In this document: positions 35,413 through 45,474 of the stretch, in pieces
How the letters are laid out: each line of letters begins with the position of its first letter
Numbering within the stretch: position 1 is the stretch's first letter
Assembly (NCBI GenBank): GCA_037043235.1
Contig: JAWRVZ010000014.1
Location: forward strand, 4,340,001-4,404,000
DNA: 64,000 nucleotides
Source of the DNA: Rhodeus uyekii
Taxonomy: Eukaryota; Chordata; Actinopteri; Cypriniformes; Acheilognathidae
Reading direction: 5' to 3'
Notes under the pieces: model-generated
The model's database searches: none
What the model saw: only the letters and a program-made list of their open reading frames with translations
What the model was told of the DNA's origin: nothing
Made by a program: the position numbers and the translations under genes

Positions 35413-37591
35413 CGGTCCCGTCAAGAGGAAGAGAGAGCTCGCGGGTGGGCCGCCCCCAAAACACCATGTTGTGCGTTATGTCCCCTCTGTTCGTATGGGC
35501 GACGATTGCAATGTGTGTGTGTTAAACCCTGTTTGTGTGGATGCAATAATAAAAACAAATGCTTGTTCACAAAAAGAGTTGTTTCTTCCTCATTCTGTCA
35601 GTGTTGTGTCGCTTGCCCTGCCCCAGAGCAGCGCGGAGCCACAGTATGCACTTACTCCCTCAATAGTAGCCGACATTTCCCCGCCGCTCCCGATACTCGT
35701 CGAGCAGCGTGCAGCCTACCCTCCGCTTCATCATTTCCTGGAAGCTTGGAGGGCCATTCCAGGCATCTCAGGTTGGTTGCTGGGAATAATTCAGCACGGT
35801 TATTCTCTTCAGTTCAGACGCAGACCGCCCCGTTTCACTGGTGTGGTCCCGTCTCTGGCGCTCCCTCAAAGCGCACCTGTTCTGAGACAGGAAGTTCACA
35901 GTCTGCTCGCGAAAGGAGCGATAGAGCGCGTCCCTCCGAGCGAGCTAGAGAGCGGATTCTACAGCCGCTATTTCGTGGTGCCCAAGAAAGATGGGGGGCT
36001 CCGTCCGATTCTGGATCTGAGACCCATCAACCGCGCGCTCCACAAACGCGCGTTCAAGATGACAACGCTGAGGCAGATACTGGCACAGGTACGTTCCGGG
36101 GACTGGCTAGCGTCCGTAGATCTGAAAGATGCGTATTTTCATATTCAGATTGCGCCACGCCACAGGCGTTTCCTGAGATTCGCGTTCGAGGGCTCAGCAT
36201 ACCAGTATGCCGTGCTCCCGTTCGGGCTGGCATTGGCACCGCGCACGTTCTCAAAATGTGTGGATGCAGCACTTTCCCCCCTCAGAGCGAGCGGAGTGCG
36301 CATTCTAAACTATCTGGACGATTGGCTGATTCTAGCTCATACAAGGGAGGTGCTAATCAGACATACAGACATGCTGCTTCATCATCTGGAGTCACTGGGC
36401 CTGCGAGTGAACATGCAGAAGAGCATGCTCACCCCGAGTCAGTATATAACATATCTAGGTGTGTGCTTCGACTCAGTGGCGATGCGAGCCCGCCTCGCCC
36501 CGGAACGCATAGAGACCATCTCTTCGGCTCTGCGTGGCTTCAGACAGGACCGGTCTGTTCCCCTGAGGGATTTTCAGAGGCTACTCGGTCTTATGGCGTC
36601 AGCATCTTCAGTGTGCCGCCTGGGTCTGCTGCGAATGCGTCCACTGCAGTTGTGGCTGAAGACCCGTGTCCCGTGGAGAGCGTGGACAGCGGGGCGCATG
36701 CGCATCACGATCTCCCGCAGCTGCATCAGCGCTCTGGAACCATGGTCCAATCAGGACATGTTCAGCCAGGGGGTTCCCCTTGGGCTGGTGACGACACGCA
36801 CCGTAGTGACGACAGACGCGTCGAGCTCAGGTTGGGGCGCAACATGCGAGGGCGTTCCGACTTCCGGTCTATGGTCGGAGTCACAGAGCGAGTGGCATAT
36901 CAACCGCCTGGAGCTGAAAGCGGTATGTTTGGCCCTAAGGGCTTTCCTGCCGCAAATAGAACAGCAGCATGTGTTGATTCGCACCGACAACATGTCCGTG
37001 GTTTCATACATAAATCGCCAAGGCGGCGTGCGCTCCAGGGCCCTGTTCGAGCTGGCAACGAGCCTCCTGCTGTGGGCAGATCAACATCTCCTCTCCATCA
37101 GAGCTTCGCACATCCCGGGTGTACTAAACCGCGGAGCGGACATGCTTTCGAGGAACGGGATTCCTCACGGAGAGTGGAGGCTTCACTCAAAGGTGGTGCA
37201 AATGATCTGGGATCGCTTCTGGAGGGCAGAAGTGGATCTGTTTGCGACGAGCGAGAACGCGCACTGCCCGCTGTTTTTCTCCCTGTCGCACGCCCCTCTA
37301 GCGGGGGACGCTCTGACATCGCGTTGGCCGAGAGCCAGGTTGTACGCGTTTCCTCCGGTAAAAATTCTGCCTTTAGTCCTATGCAAAATAAGGGAGGAAA
37401 GAGCATCGGTGATCCTAGTCGCCCCGAACTGGCCGAATCAGCCTTGGTTCCCGGACCTACGAGAGTTGCTGGCAGCCCCCCCGTGGCGGATTCCCGTCAG
37501 CAAGAATCTACTGTCTCAAGCGAGCGGCGAGATATGGCATCCCAGCCCCGAGCTGTGGAGCCTGCACGCGTGGCCGCTTCAGGGGCCTTAG
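35306..37591 (+). CDS. DIRS reverse transcriptase-RNase H (with methylase-like C-terminus)
   Basis: 761 residues. Reverse transcriptase blocks are clear: FVVPKKDGGLRPILDLRPIN from residue 223, DLKDAY at 272-277 with the first catalytic Asp, and YLDDW from 336 with the Asp pair 338-339. RNase H follows with TTDASSSGWGA (Asp504), LELKAV, RTDNMSV and a final Asp in LNRGADMLSR. The last ~130 residues (DRFWRAEVDLFAT through VAPNWPNQPWFP) match the region called a Dam-like methylase in DIRS elements, of unknown necessity. Together these would copy the RNA into cDNA for circle formation. No stop or frameshift interrupts it. Confidence 0.93.
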   Translation: MSDASNGRDPGRGVTRPGGAPVVTAHSLPQASHLPDGPVKRKRELAGGPPPKHHVVRYVPSVRMGDDCNVCVLNPVCVDAIIKTNACSQKELFLPHSVSVVSLALPQSSAEPQYALTPSIVADISPPLPILVEQRAAYPPLHHFLEAWRAIPGISGWLLGIIQHGYSLQFRRRPPRFTGVVPSLALPQSAPVLRQEVHSLLAKGAIERVPPSELESGFYSRYFVVPKKDGGLRPILDLRPINRALHKRAFKMTTLRQILAQVRSGDWLASVDLKDAYFHIQIAPRHRRFLRFAFEGSAYQYAVLPFGLALAPRTFSKCVDAALSPLRASGVRILNYLDDWLILAHTREVLIRHTDMLLHHLESLGLRVNMQKSMLTPSQYITYLGVCFDSVAMRARLAPERIETISSALRGFRQDRSVPLRDFQRLLGLMASASSVCRLGLLRMRPLQLWLKTRVPWRAWTAGRMRITISRSCISALEPWSNQDMFSQGVPLGLVTTRTVVTTDASSSGWGATCEGVPTSGLWSESQSEWHINRLELKAVCLALRAFLPQIEQQHVLIRTDNMSVVSYINRQGGVRSRALFELATSLLLWADQHLLSIRASHIPGVLNRGADMLSRNGIPHGEWRLHSKVVQMIWDRFWRAEVDLFATSENAHCPLFFSLSHAPLAGDALTSRWPRARLYAFPPVKILPLVLCKIREERASVILVAPNWPNQPWFPDLRELLAAPPWRIPVSKNLLSQASGEIWHPSPELWSLHAWPLQGP

Positions 37592-38607
37592 AAGAGCTCG
37601 CACTACCTTCTAGTGTGCTGGAGACTCTCGCGGAGTCTCGTGCACCTTCCACGAGACGCCTTTATTCCCTGAAATGGGGAGTGTTCGTGAAATGGTGCAA
37701 CGAGCACAATATCGACCCGGTGAGCTGTCCCGTGTCAGATGTGTTACAGTTTTTACAGCTCCGGCTGGATGACGGGAGTGTTCCGTCTACTCTAAAGGTC
37801 TATGTGGCCGCTGTCGCCTCGTTTCGTTCACCGGACGACGGGCAATCGATCGGGAGGCATCCACTAATGGTCAGATTTCTCAGAGGTGCGAGGAGATTAC
37901 ACCCCCCACGCCCCCCATCGGTTCCGCCGTGGGATTTGGCGTTGGTTCTGAGAGCTCTCTCTCTGCCGCCGTTCGAGCCCTTGGAATCGGTCGCGATTAA
38001 GGAGCTTTCACAGAAGACGGCGCTGCTTCTCGCACTGGCATCGGCTAAGCGCATTGGGGACTTGCATGCGTTCTCAGTGAGTGACGATTGTATTCGTTTC
38101 GGGCCCGGAGACTGCAGTGTTACTCTCCGGCCGAGACCTGGCTTCGTGCCAAAATCGCTCTCTACTCCATTTAAAGCGCAAGTAGTTTCTCTGCTCGCCT
38201 TGTCTTCAGAGCCGTCAACCTCACAGGACATCGGCGCTCAGAGGGCTATCTGCCCCGTCAGGGCTTTGCGTATTTACTTGGACCGATCCGCCACATTCCG
38301 ACAGTCGGACCAGCTCTTTGTGTGCTATGGTGGCGCTACTAGAGGAAATGCTGTCTCTAAACAGAGGCTTTCTCACTGGATAGTGGACGCTATTGCTTTG
38401 GCTTATGCGAATCAGGGACAGGAATGCCCTCTCAACATCAGAGCTCACTCGACGAGAGCTATTGCCTCATCGTGGGCCTGGTCTAGAGGTACGTCAATAC
38501 AGGATATCTGTTTTGCTGCTGGCTGGTCTTCTCAGAACACCTTCGCCAGATTTTATAAACTGGATGTTCCATCTTTGGCGTCTCAAGTGCTTTCGGTGAG
38601 TAATTGA
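37534..38607 (+). CDS. DIRS tyrosine recombinase
   Basis: 357 residues from the in-frame ATG at 37534, overlapping the end of ORF2 by 58 bp. The N-terminal SAM-like core-binding region includes STRRLYSLKWGVFVKWC. Catalytic residues of the tyrosine recombinase family are visible: Arg173 in SAKRIGDL, His305 and Arg308 in HSTR, a Trp in AGWSSQ, and the nucleophile Tyr341 in ARFYKLD. It would integrate the circular DNA, replacing the DDE integrase of LTR elements. The same frame is open back to an ATG at 35506, right through ORF2, but that part shows no recognisable domain, so I chose the later start. Confidence 0.9.
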   Translation: MASQPRAVEPARVAASGALEELALPSSVLETLAESRAPSTRRLYSLKWGVFVKWCNEHNIDPVSCPVSDVLQFLQLRLDDGSVPSTLKVYVAAVASFRSPDDGQSIGRHPLMVRFLRGARRLHPPRPPSVPPWDLALVLRALSLPPFEPLESVAIKELSQKTALLLALASAKRIGDLHAFSVSDDCIRFGPGDCSVTLRPRPGFVPKSLSTPFKAQVVSLLALSSEPSTSQDIGAQRAICPVRALRIYLDRSATFRQSDQLFVCYGGATRGNAVSKQRLSHWIVDAIALAYANQGQECPLNIRAHSTRAIASSWAWSRGTSIQDICFAAGWSSQNTFARFYKLDVPSLASQVLSVSN

Positions 38608-38986
38608 ATCAATTATTCCTGGGATATTGCTACTTTTCTCAAAATACAGTTGTTACCGCTTTGCTGTTGACGCTGGGGATTTCTGTACAGTAGTTTGTGC
38701 TTATGTGCTCACGGTCACCGCTTTGCCGTTGACGCTATGCGCTCACACTAGTTGTGCTTTAATGCTTTCTGAATAGTCACGTCTGCCCTGTAATAACGCA
38801 GCCCGCTATTTTTCATGCTGCTGATATGCAAATTTTGACAAGCTTTAGCTAAGATTTCATTGGCTTAGCTGCACCTATCAGTAGTGAGCACACGTGGCGA
38901 CGTTGCCATTGGACGAGCTGTGTTTGGTGTATGTTTCCCTGTATCAGACTGGTCTAAGTCTCAATCACGGCGGGATTGAACACCGT

Positions 38987-39097
38987 TCCCAAATGCATCT
39001 TTTCCATGCACCGTCTCGTTCCCGCCCTCGAAAGGGAACGTCTCCGGTTACTATCGTAACCTCCGTTCCCTGAGAGAGGCGGGAACGAGACGGTGCA
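38987..39097 (+). repeat. DIRS internal complementary region
   Basis: 38987-39039 is the complement of the left end (from 33779) and 39040-39097 the complement of the right end (39296-39353), joined exactly at GGGAAC/GTCTCC. It thus holds the complement of the end-to-end junction and is the template used in DIRS replication to make a closed circle. Confidence 0.93.
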
Positions 39098-39147
39098 ACG
39101 TCCGCCGTGTTCGTCGCTTGACCAGCTGTGCCGTGTTCAGTCATGAT

Positions 39148-39353
39148 TCTGACGCAAGTGCCGCGCTTATGCTATTTATACTGTCTGACAGCCAGAGCGC
39201 ATTGCGCGACAATTGGCCAGTTGTCAACTGGCGTTATCCTATAAGGTTTCAGAAATTTACGTGAAGGGGAGGTCCTCCCAAATGCATCTTTTCCATGCAC
39301 CGTCTCGTTCCCGCCTCTCTCAGGGAACGGAGGTTACGATAGTAACCGGAGAC
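39148..39353 (-). repeat. DIRS right inverted terminal repeat
   Basis: Complement of the left repeat, with extra outer bases including GGTTACGATAGTAACC, an imperfect palindrome at the tip. Confidence 0.93.
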
Positions 39354-39384
39354 GTTTTTTGTGAAGACAGGCATCAGCAATAAA

Positions 39385-39555
39385 ATGGACGGCACAGAAG
39401 ACGACCTGCTGTGGAATTCAGACGCAGAAGAAAGCGAAGAAAGCGGAGAAATTGATGTTCCTGCCAACTGAGACACTGATAAAAAATTAACTCCAGAAGA
39501 ATGGGAGCAACTCTTTAGTGTCTCTGATGAGGAATCTGACGTCGAAGGATTTTAA
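39385..39555 (+). pseudogene. C-terminal remnant of a pogo/Tigger transposase
   Basis: The frame reads MDGTEDDLLW, an acidic stretch, LTPEEWEQLF, then ESDVEGF and TAA, the usual acidic end of pogo-family transposases. Upstream in frame, KTGISNK also fits the family. A TGA at 39469-39471 interrupts it. The DDE catalytic domain is absent. It belongs to the element at 33547-39820, not to the DIRS. Confidence 0.7.
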
Positions 39556-39946
39556 ATAAATATTTTTTACCGGTAATTCTCTTTCGGTATTGTGTTCATT
39601 AGTTTATGTTGTCAATAAATATATGTTATATAAGTTATATATGTTATATAAGTATATGTTATACAATAAATAAATGTTTTTTTATCATGGCTGCACGTGT
39701 TCAACAACGTTTTTTGTCAATTACAATGCTTGGTGTGAAACAAAATTTTATACCGAATTTTAATCGAAAATTAGGGGTGCGCGTTATACACGTGTGCGCG
39801 ATATACTCGAATAAATACGGTAAGTGTTAAATATCCTCAACTAAGCAAGCCATAGGCGACAGTGGCAGGGAACCAAAACTCCAGCAGGTAACAGAATGAA
39901 AGAAGATTAGAATGGAGAAAAAAACCTTGGGAGAACAGCCAAACAG

Positions 39947-41011
39947 TAGTGATGTGCTTCTCGGTTCGAATCCCTGAAGCGTGTGCCGAGTAATCTAGAT
40001 GAGTGGTTCATGAACCGCGGGTCGATGCGTGTGTTGCTGACGTAAGTGCTGACGTTTGAAGCCCCGCGTAGCGGGTGTACCACGTGACTGCTTCAGGAAA
40101 GGATTCGCTAGGTTTGAGTGCAGCTCGAAATAAAAGCGGCAGTGAAACACTATGTATTGTCCCTCGCTTTTTGTGTTTTTGGGTCCCTTTATTGCGCTGT
40201 TTTTGGCATTCGATTCGAGCTTCTTTTTTTGCGATGGAACCAGCAAGAAAGAGTAGATTTTCCCCTGTTTGGGAGCACTTTGAGTTGTTCTCACCTAAGA
40301 ATGTAAGGCACCTGCAATTACTATGTAATAGATTCCATTAATGAATAAAATAAATTGTGACAACTTTTCTGAATACTTGTAGCTGAAGCATCTGATGTGT
40401 TCCAAGGAGCTAAGTTATAATAATAACACCTCAACTATGCTAAGGCACTTTAGAGTCTTGCATGGCAACGAGGAAACCAACCAGGCTGAACCTGGCTCAG
40501 GTACCCCATTTATATTCATAGCCCCACACTACGGCTACTACTACTGCTACTACTGTATAGTTGTTTTTTTAACTCTTACATATGTAATTCAATTTAGCTG
40601 AGAAGGTTGACTTGGCTGAGCACTTTATTATCACATTTCAATACTTTTCAATTCAATAAATTATATTTTTTTAGACTTTGAAAGCCATAGTGGAAAAAAT
40701 TTGTTTTTAAATAAAAATGAATAAACTTTATTTTACCTCCTTATTTAACATTTTCACTTGTTACATAAGCAAAAACAAACAAAAAAAGTAACACAAAACA
40801 ATTCATGTTAAAACTCTTCAAATAATATTTTTGAATTCAGAGCATGATTCACATCCCACCATTTTATTGCAAACACCAAGCATGTTATACATTTTTCTGC
40901 CCACATGATGGGGTAGTCGAGCAAATGAATCATCTTGAAGCCCCTATGTGTGTGTGAAGCATTTCCCTGCAGGGCTTCACTGCTTCATGGGGCTTCATTT
41001 TGCCATCACTA
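39947..41011 (+). mobile_element. hAT transposon with 8-bp target duplication
   Basis: Begins TAGTGATGTGCTTC and ends in the complement of TAGTGATGGC, flanked by the identical octamer CCAAACAG at 39939-39946 and 41012-41019. It interrupts the 3' part of the LINE. Inside are two 5' exons of a BED-type transposase but no catalytic domain, so it is a deleted copy. Confidence 0.9.
40234..40500 (+). pseudogene. BED-finger exons of a hAT transposase (truncated)
   Basis: Exon 40234-40302 (ATG at 40234, donor GTAAGG) and exon about 40383-40500 (donor GTACCC) encode KSRFSPVWEHFELF and then CSKELSYNNNTSTMLRHFRV, the BED zinc finger. The first zinc-ligand Cys expected in the VKCxLC motif is His here. 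The transposase domain downstream is deleted. Confidence 0.7.
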
Positions 41012-41521
41012 CCAAACAGTGCATCATTATAATATTGACAACTATTCAGGTCAAAATATTAAATCCAGTTAGGTCTGGTTGGATATCGGGTTCATGATCT
41101 TCACAGGGGAGCATCTAGTAGAGTCATAGTCTCTGTAGACACTTCAGGGCTGTGTTGTGGCCGTGTCGAGGTGCAGGTCCTTCATCTGATCTGGATACAG
41201 CCCAGATCCAGCGGACAATGGTAACCTCGGGATAAACAGAGACTAATATAAGCGTAGATGCCATTCGTCTTATGATGTAACAAATACATCAGGTGTTCTG
41301 GGAAGTGTTCCCGGTTTATGCAGCCTAACAATCATTTTACATGATTTGAATAAAAAAGTATAATGCTAAGTTGAAGAGATGTGTTTTTAATCTAGATTTA
41401 AACTGACAGAATGTGTCTGCTTCCCAAATTATTTGGAAAACTGTTCCAGAGTTAAGGTGCTCAATAGGAAAAGGATCGACTGCCAGCAGTTTACTTTGAT
41501 ATTCTAGGTATTATCAACTGC

Positions 41522-42430
41522 CTAGAATTTTGGGCTCGCAATAGACGTGAAGTACAATAATGTGTTAAGAGATGTGTTAAATGTTGTTGATTTTGATGAT
41601 TTAACGAGTTTAGACAATTCTTCCTCCCCAATAGCAATGAAAGAGTGGAATTGTTCTTTAGGGAAACTACAATTTACTGTATTTTTTGATACTGTATTAG
41701 GCTGTTGCATGGTTACAATTTTCTCTCTATTATTATGAATTTTGCAAGTAAATAAGTTCATAAAGTCATTACTGCTGTGCTGTTTTAAGTCATCTGGGGT
41801 TGAGGCTTTATTTCGTGTTAATTTAGTCACTGTATCAAATAAATGCCTAGGGTTGTATTTGTTTTCTTCTAAGAGGGTAGAAAAATAAGCAGATCTAGCT
41901 GATTTTAAGGGCTTTCTGAATGCAATAGAGCTGTCTTTCCATGAAATGTGAAAAACCTCTAGCTTTGTTTGTTTTTTCCAGGTCCGCTCCATTTTTCTGG
42001 CTGCTCTCTTGAGGGCCAGAGTGTTCTCGTTGTACCACTGTGTTGGACTATCTACTTTAATCTTCTTTAAGCACAAAGGAGCAGCAGTGTCTAAAGTGCT
42101 AGAAAAGAGAGAGTTAGTAGTTTCTGTAGTAATATAAAGTCCTTCTTGGCTATATGGCATGCTGAGTAGATGAAACTGATCAGGAAGATTATTTATGAAG
42201 CTATTTTTTTTGTTAGAAGTGCTAGTTCTACTATACAGTATTTGTAACAGGGAGATTGTTTTTCAGCTTTGGCTAAAGATAGTGTACACGCAACTAAGTA
42301 ATGATCTGAGATGTCATCGCTCTGCTGCAGAATTTGAACAGTATCAACATTGATCCCATGTGACATTATAAGATCTAAAGTATGATTACGACAATGAGTG
42401 GGTCCTGATACATGTTATTTAGTGTGTATG
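41522..42430 (-). pseudogene. LINE ORF2 fragment (endonuclease end and linker)
   Basis: The minus strand reads HCRNHTLDLIMSHGINVDTV then SDDISDHYLV near 42300-42410, the C-terminal part of an APE endonuclease. It continues with WYNENTLALKRAARKMERTW and FRKPLKSARSAYFSTLLEEN. It stops just before the reverse transcriptase, and remnants of the extreme C-terminus follow after a deletion (about 41380-41480). Confidence 0.8.
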
Positions 42431-42467
42431 CCCATGCTTACCGATGCATAGCTTATAGTTTAGATGG

Positions 42468-42468
42468 G

Positions 42469-42510
<42 letters not shown>
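42468..42510 (+). repeat. (GT)n microsatellite
   Basis: About 20 uninterrupted TG units. Confidence 0.95.
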
Positions 42511-42513
<3 letters not shown>

Positions 42514-42659
42514 TGCCTCATTTTCTTGTAGTTGTAACATATTTTGCAAACAATATCATATTAGGAGGGACTTGTGAATTTCTTTCACACTCTGATCTGT
42601 AGTATTTACAGGTATTTGTAAGTAACGTTTAAACAAACATCTTTGTATGCTAATGTATA

Positions 42660-42780
<121 letters not shown>

Positions 42781-42792
42781 TGAATATATATA

Positions 42793-43140
42793 CAGTACTG
42801 TGCAAAAGTTGACACATTAGTTTTTTCCCCCAAAAAATGGTTTTAAGCCAGTTATGTATACACTTTGTTGTAGTGTGTCATTAGGTATTATCAATTTACA
42901 TTTCCATACATTCCTTATGTCATTAATTGTTACAATCCACACAAAGATCTGACCTCACCATCAGAAAACTGCTTCACTTATTAATATTTGAAAAACATTT
43001 GTCTGCCAAATCAGTCACATGGTGCAAACAACATGCAACTAGAAATCATAATGACATAGAAACCATCCTCTGACTGTATATCTAGTTCAGCAAAACTACT
43101 AAAATCTCAGATCATGTTCTCAGAAAAAATCTCAGATTTA
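42793..43140 (+). mobile_element. Tc1/mariner fragment, one end
   Basis: Starts CAGTACTGTGCAAAAGTT after TA and continues GGTTTTAAGCCAGTTATGTA and TAGTGTGTCATTAGGTATTA. It matches the left part of the element at 44432, but has no right end nearby. Confidence 0.65.
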
Positions 43141-44429
43141 TGACAAAACTGCTAGTTCATTTAGAAAAGTAAAATATGGCGTGGCTCCTATATTTATGAA
43201 TTCATATTCATATATTTATGAATTCATAACTAACGTTTTACCTTGAAAAGTATATTTTGAAATACTAAAAAATAGCAATTGAAAATTGTGCATTCCATAT
43301 TCAATTCAATTAAAATGTTTACTTCATGGTTACCCTATATGACATTTTTAGAAAATGTTTTTTCAATATTATGAAAACTGTGATTCATGTTATTGAATAT
43401 ACACTGCTGTTTTTCTCTCCCAATAATAATAAAACAAGAATTTTAGGTTCAAGAAATATAGGTGGCTGAAACATTTATTGTTGAAGCATTATGCAGGAAA
43501 GCACAGAAGTCATTGTTTGAGTGACAAAGATTTGTATTGCATAGTCTATTAAGGATAATATAACTGAAATATAAAGCAAACCAACACCGAGGAGAACAAC
43601 TTCTGTGTTCCTCTGTGCACCATTAGCCAAAAATACGCGCCCATTTGAAATGTCAACATTCTGGAGGAGAGATACTTTGAAATCTTTGCCTGTTTACCTC
43701 ATAATTAGTCCCATAAGCAGCAGTGCAGAATGTGTATGAAGTAATTAACAGGTGAGATGAAGTTGACTCATCACAGCTGTTTCACTTATGTGCGCACTAA
43801 ATGCGCACATAATGCGCATATTAAATGCGCATATTATGATGTCTGTTATCATCATATCCTGTTCTGTATTGCTATCAAATTATGATAATGATACAAAGAG
43901 TCATCCTAGATTGTCATCTATTTAAATCTATCGACTGGAGAGGTTTGTGATTATCGGTTTCATTGTCAGTGTCAAATAATTTTTTGGGGGGACAATGAAA
44001 TATGCAATGGTACGCGTTGTCATATTGCATTCATTCAGTATGATTTATTAAATGTGTAGAATGTTACCACATTTATTTAGCATATGTACATCATTTTACA
44101 TTGTTTCATTCGGTTCAGTGTGATTTCTAGTGCTATATTAAAATGGTTTACTTTACTTAAGCCTAAACTGTAAAGAAAAAAAATATTCCATCTTATATAT
44201 TCTATTCTACTAAGTTAATCTTTATTTATACTTTATTATGTGGGTCAGCTGCAGCTTAAAACGTGAAAAAAATTAAAAACTTAAAAATTTCGTCTTATTA
44301 CAACATCTTGATCCAATTCCCGAGAAGCTCTCAATATATACCTGCATAGATAGCCAATTAATGCTAAATAATTTTATCAGATACATAAACAATCACATTG
44401 ATAATCACTTTTGGCTACTACTGCATACA
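43141..44429. other. no gene; short GCGCAT tandem array
   Basis: AT-rich. A local array of imperfect ATGCGCAYAWT-like units lies at about 43788-43838. Nothing else is recognised. Confidence 0.45.
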
Positions 44430-44431
44430 TA

Positions 44432-45474
44432 CAGTGTTGTGCAAAAGCCTTAGCAGCATTAATATTTTAAACCAGTTATTTATATCTTTTGCTTTAGTGT
44501 GTCAGTAGGAAATATCAGTTTACATTTCAAAACATTCCCTTTGCTATTAATAATATAATAATCCAATGAGATTTTTGTGTGCACAAGTCCGTGCTCCACA
44601 TAGAGAACTGATCTCATGATTACTTGAAGAAAGAGAAAAAAATGAAGACAACTTAAATCCAGAAAAACTGCAGCAATGCCTTCACGACAAGTCAGAATTT
44701 AGACTGTCATTTTACTAAGACTGCTCTCATTAGAGTTACAAACGATTTGCTCTTATCCGATCCATTCTCTCTGTTAGTGTGACTGAGACTGAATCTTAGA
44801 GCTGCATTTGATGCTGCATCAACCTCAAAATTCTTTTGAACAGACTTGAAAATTATGTTGGCAGTAGTGAAATTGCATTGGCGTGGTTCAAATCATACTT
44901 ATCTGACCGTTATCAGTTTGTAGCAGTAAATGTAGTTAAACATCGATCACAAGTTCAGTATGGAGTACCTCAAGGCCGAGTACGAGGACCATTGCTTTTC
45001 AACCTGTACCTGCTACCTTTGGAAGATATAATTAGAATGCATGGCATTAGCATGTTGTCCTTCTGATGAGATGTTAAACCAAGGTCCTGACTCTCTATGG
45101 TCATTAAAAATCCAAATTTGGCCAGGATGCCAGGGTTACACCCCTACTCTTTACAAATGACATCCTGGCCAAATTTGTCCATCACGCCTTCCTAATCATC
45201 CCCATACTCTGATTGGCTTCATCACTCTGTCTCCTCTCTACCAATGAGCTGGTGTGAGGTGAGCAATTTAAATTCGCAATATGGCTGCTGTCGCATCATC
45301 CAAGTGGATGCTGCACTCTAGTGGCGGTTGAGGAGATCCCCCATTCCATATAAAGGGCTTTGAGTGTCTATGATAAAGTGCTATATAAATGAAATTAATT
45401 ATTATTAATATTAAAACGTTTTTATTTTTTGGGTATAAAAATATTAACGTCCCTAAAACTTTTGCAGAGTACTG
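44432..45474 (+). mobile_element. Tc1/mariner-type element carrying a LINE fragment
   Basis: Left end CAGTGTTGTGCAAAAGCCTT and right end the complement of CAGTACTCTGCAAAAGTTTT, both flanked by TA (44430-44431, 45475-45476). The interior from about 44660 to 45420 is L2-like LINE sequence. Only the outer ~230 and ~50 bp belong to the DNA element. Confidence 0.7.
44660..45420 (+). pseudogene. 5'-truncated L2-like LINE with reverse transcriptase fragment
   Basis: 44836-45066 encodes IALAWFKSYLSDRYQFV and QVQYGVPQGRVRGPLLFNLY, reverse transcriptase blocks around GVPQGS; the YxDD region is lost. The tail (CCTGACTCTCTATGGTCATT, GATGCTGCACTCTAGTGGCG, AAAGTGCTATATAAATG) is the usual fish LINE 3' end. 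Confidence 0.75.

Larger units (their letters stand above)
33779..39356 (+). mobile_element. complete DIRS-like (tyrosine recombinase) retrotransposon
   Basis: A 5.58-kb element with all DIRS hallmarks: inverted terminal repeats (33779-33959 and 39148-39353), an internal complementary region at 38987-39097 that pairs with both outer ends, and three long ORFs (gag-like, RT-RNase H-methylase-like, tyrosine recombinase). Both borders carry the triplet GTT (33779-33781 and 39354-39356) and no longer target duplication, as expected for integration by recombination of a circle. GC content is far higher than that of the surrounding DNA. None of the ORFs is broken, so the insertion is probably young and possibly competent. 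Confidence 0.93.
33547..39820 (+). mobile_element. pogo/Tigger-like DNA transposon containing a DIRS element
   Basis: Termini are inverted: left CCGTATTTATTCGAGTATAA, right complement CCGTATTTATTCGAGTATAT, with TA on both sides (33545-33546, 39821-39822). Without the inserted DIRS the element is only about 700 bp: a 5' leader, then the last part of a pogo-family transposase (39385-39555). It is therefore an internally deleted, non-autonomous copy that later received the DIRS. Confidence 0.85.
33375..42430 (-). mobile_element. L2-like LINE, split by two nested insertions
   Basis: The LINE itself occupies about 33375-33546, 39821-39946 and 41012-42430; everything between is inserted DNA. The 3' end lies left: plus strand TCACCTTTATTTATATAGCG at 33401. 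Conserved 3' UTR words follow after the first insertion (GGCGACAGTGGCAGGGAACC near 39855, AAAAACCTTGGGAGAACAGC near 39920) and resume after the hAT. Coding remnants are at 41522-42430. Removing the insertions restores a single collinear LINE tail, which proves the insertions came later. The reverse transcriptase core is deleted, so the copy was dead or died early. Confidence 0.8.

Noticed and set aside
34003..35467. Several long minus-strand open frames across the DIRS gag and RT region
   Set aside because: They mirror GC-rich coding sequence, show no domain, and overlap clear plus-strand genes.
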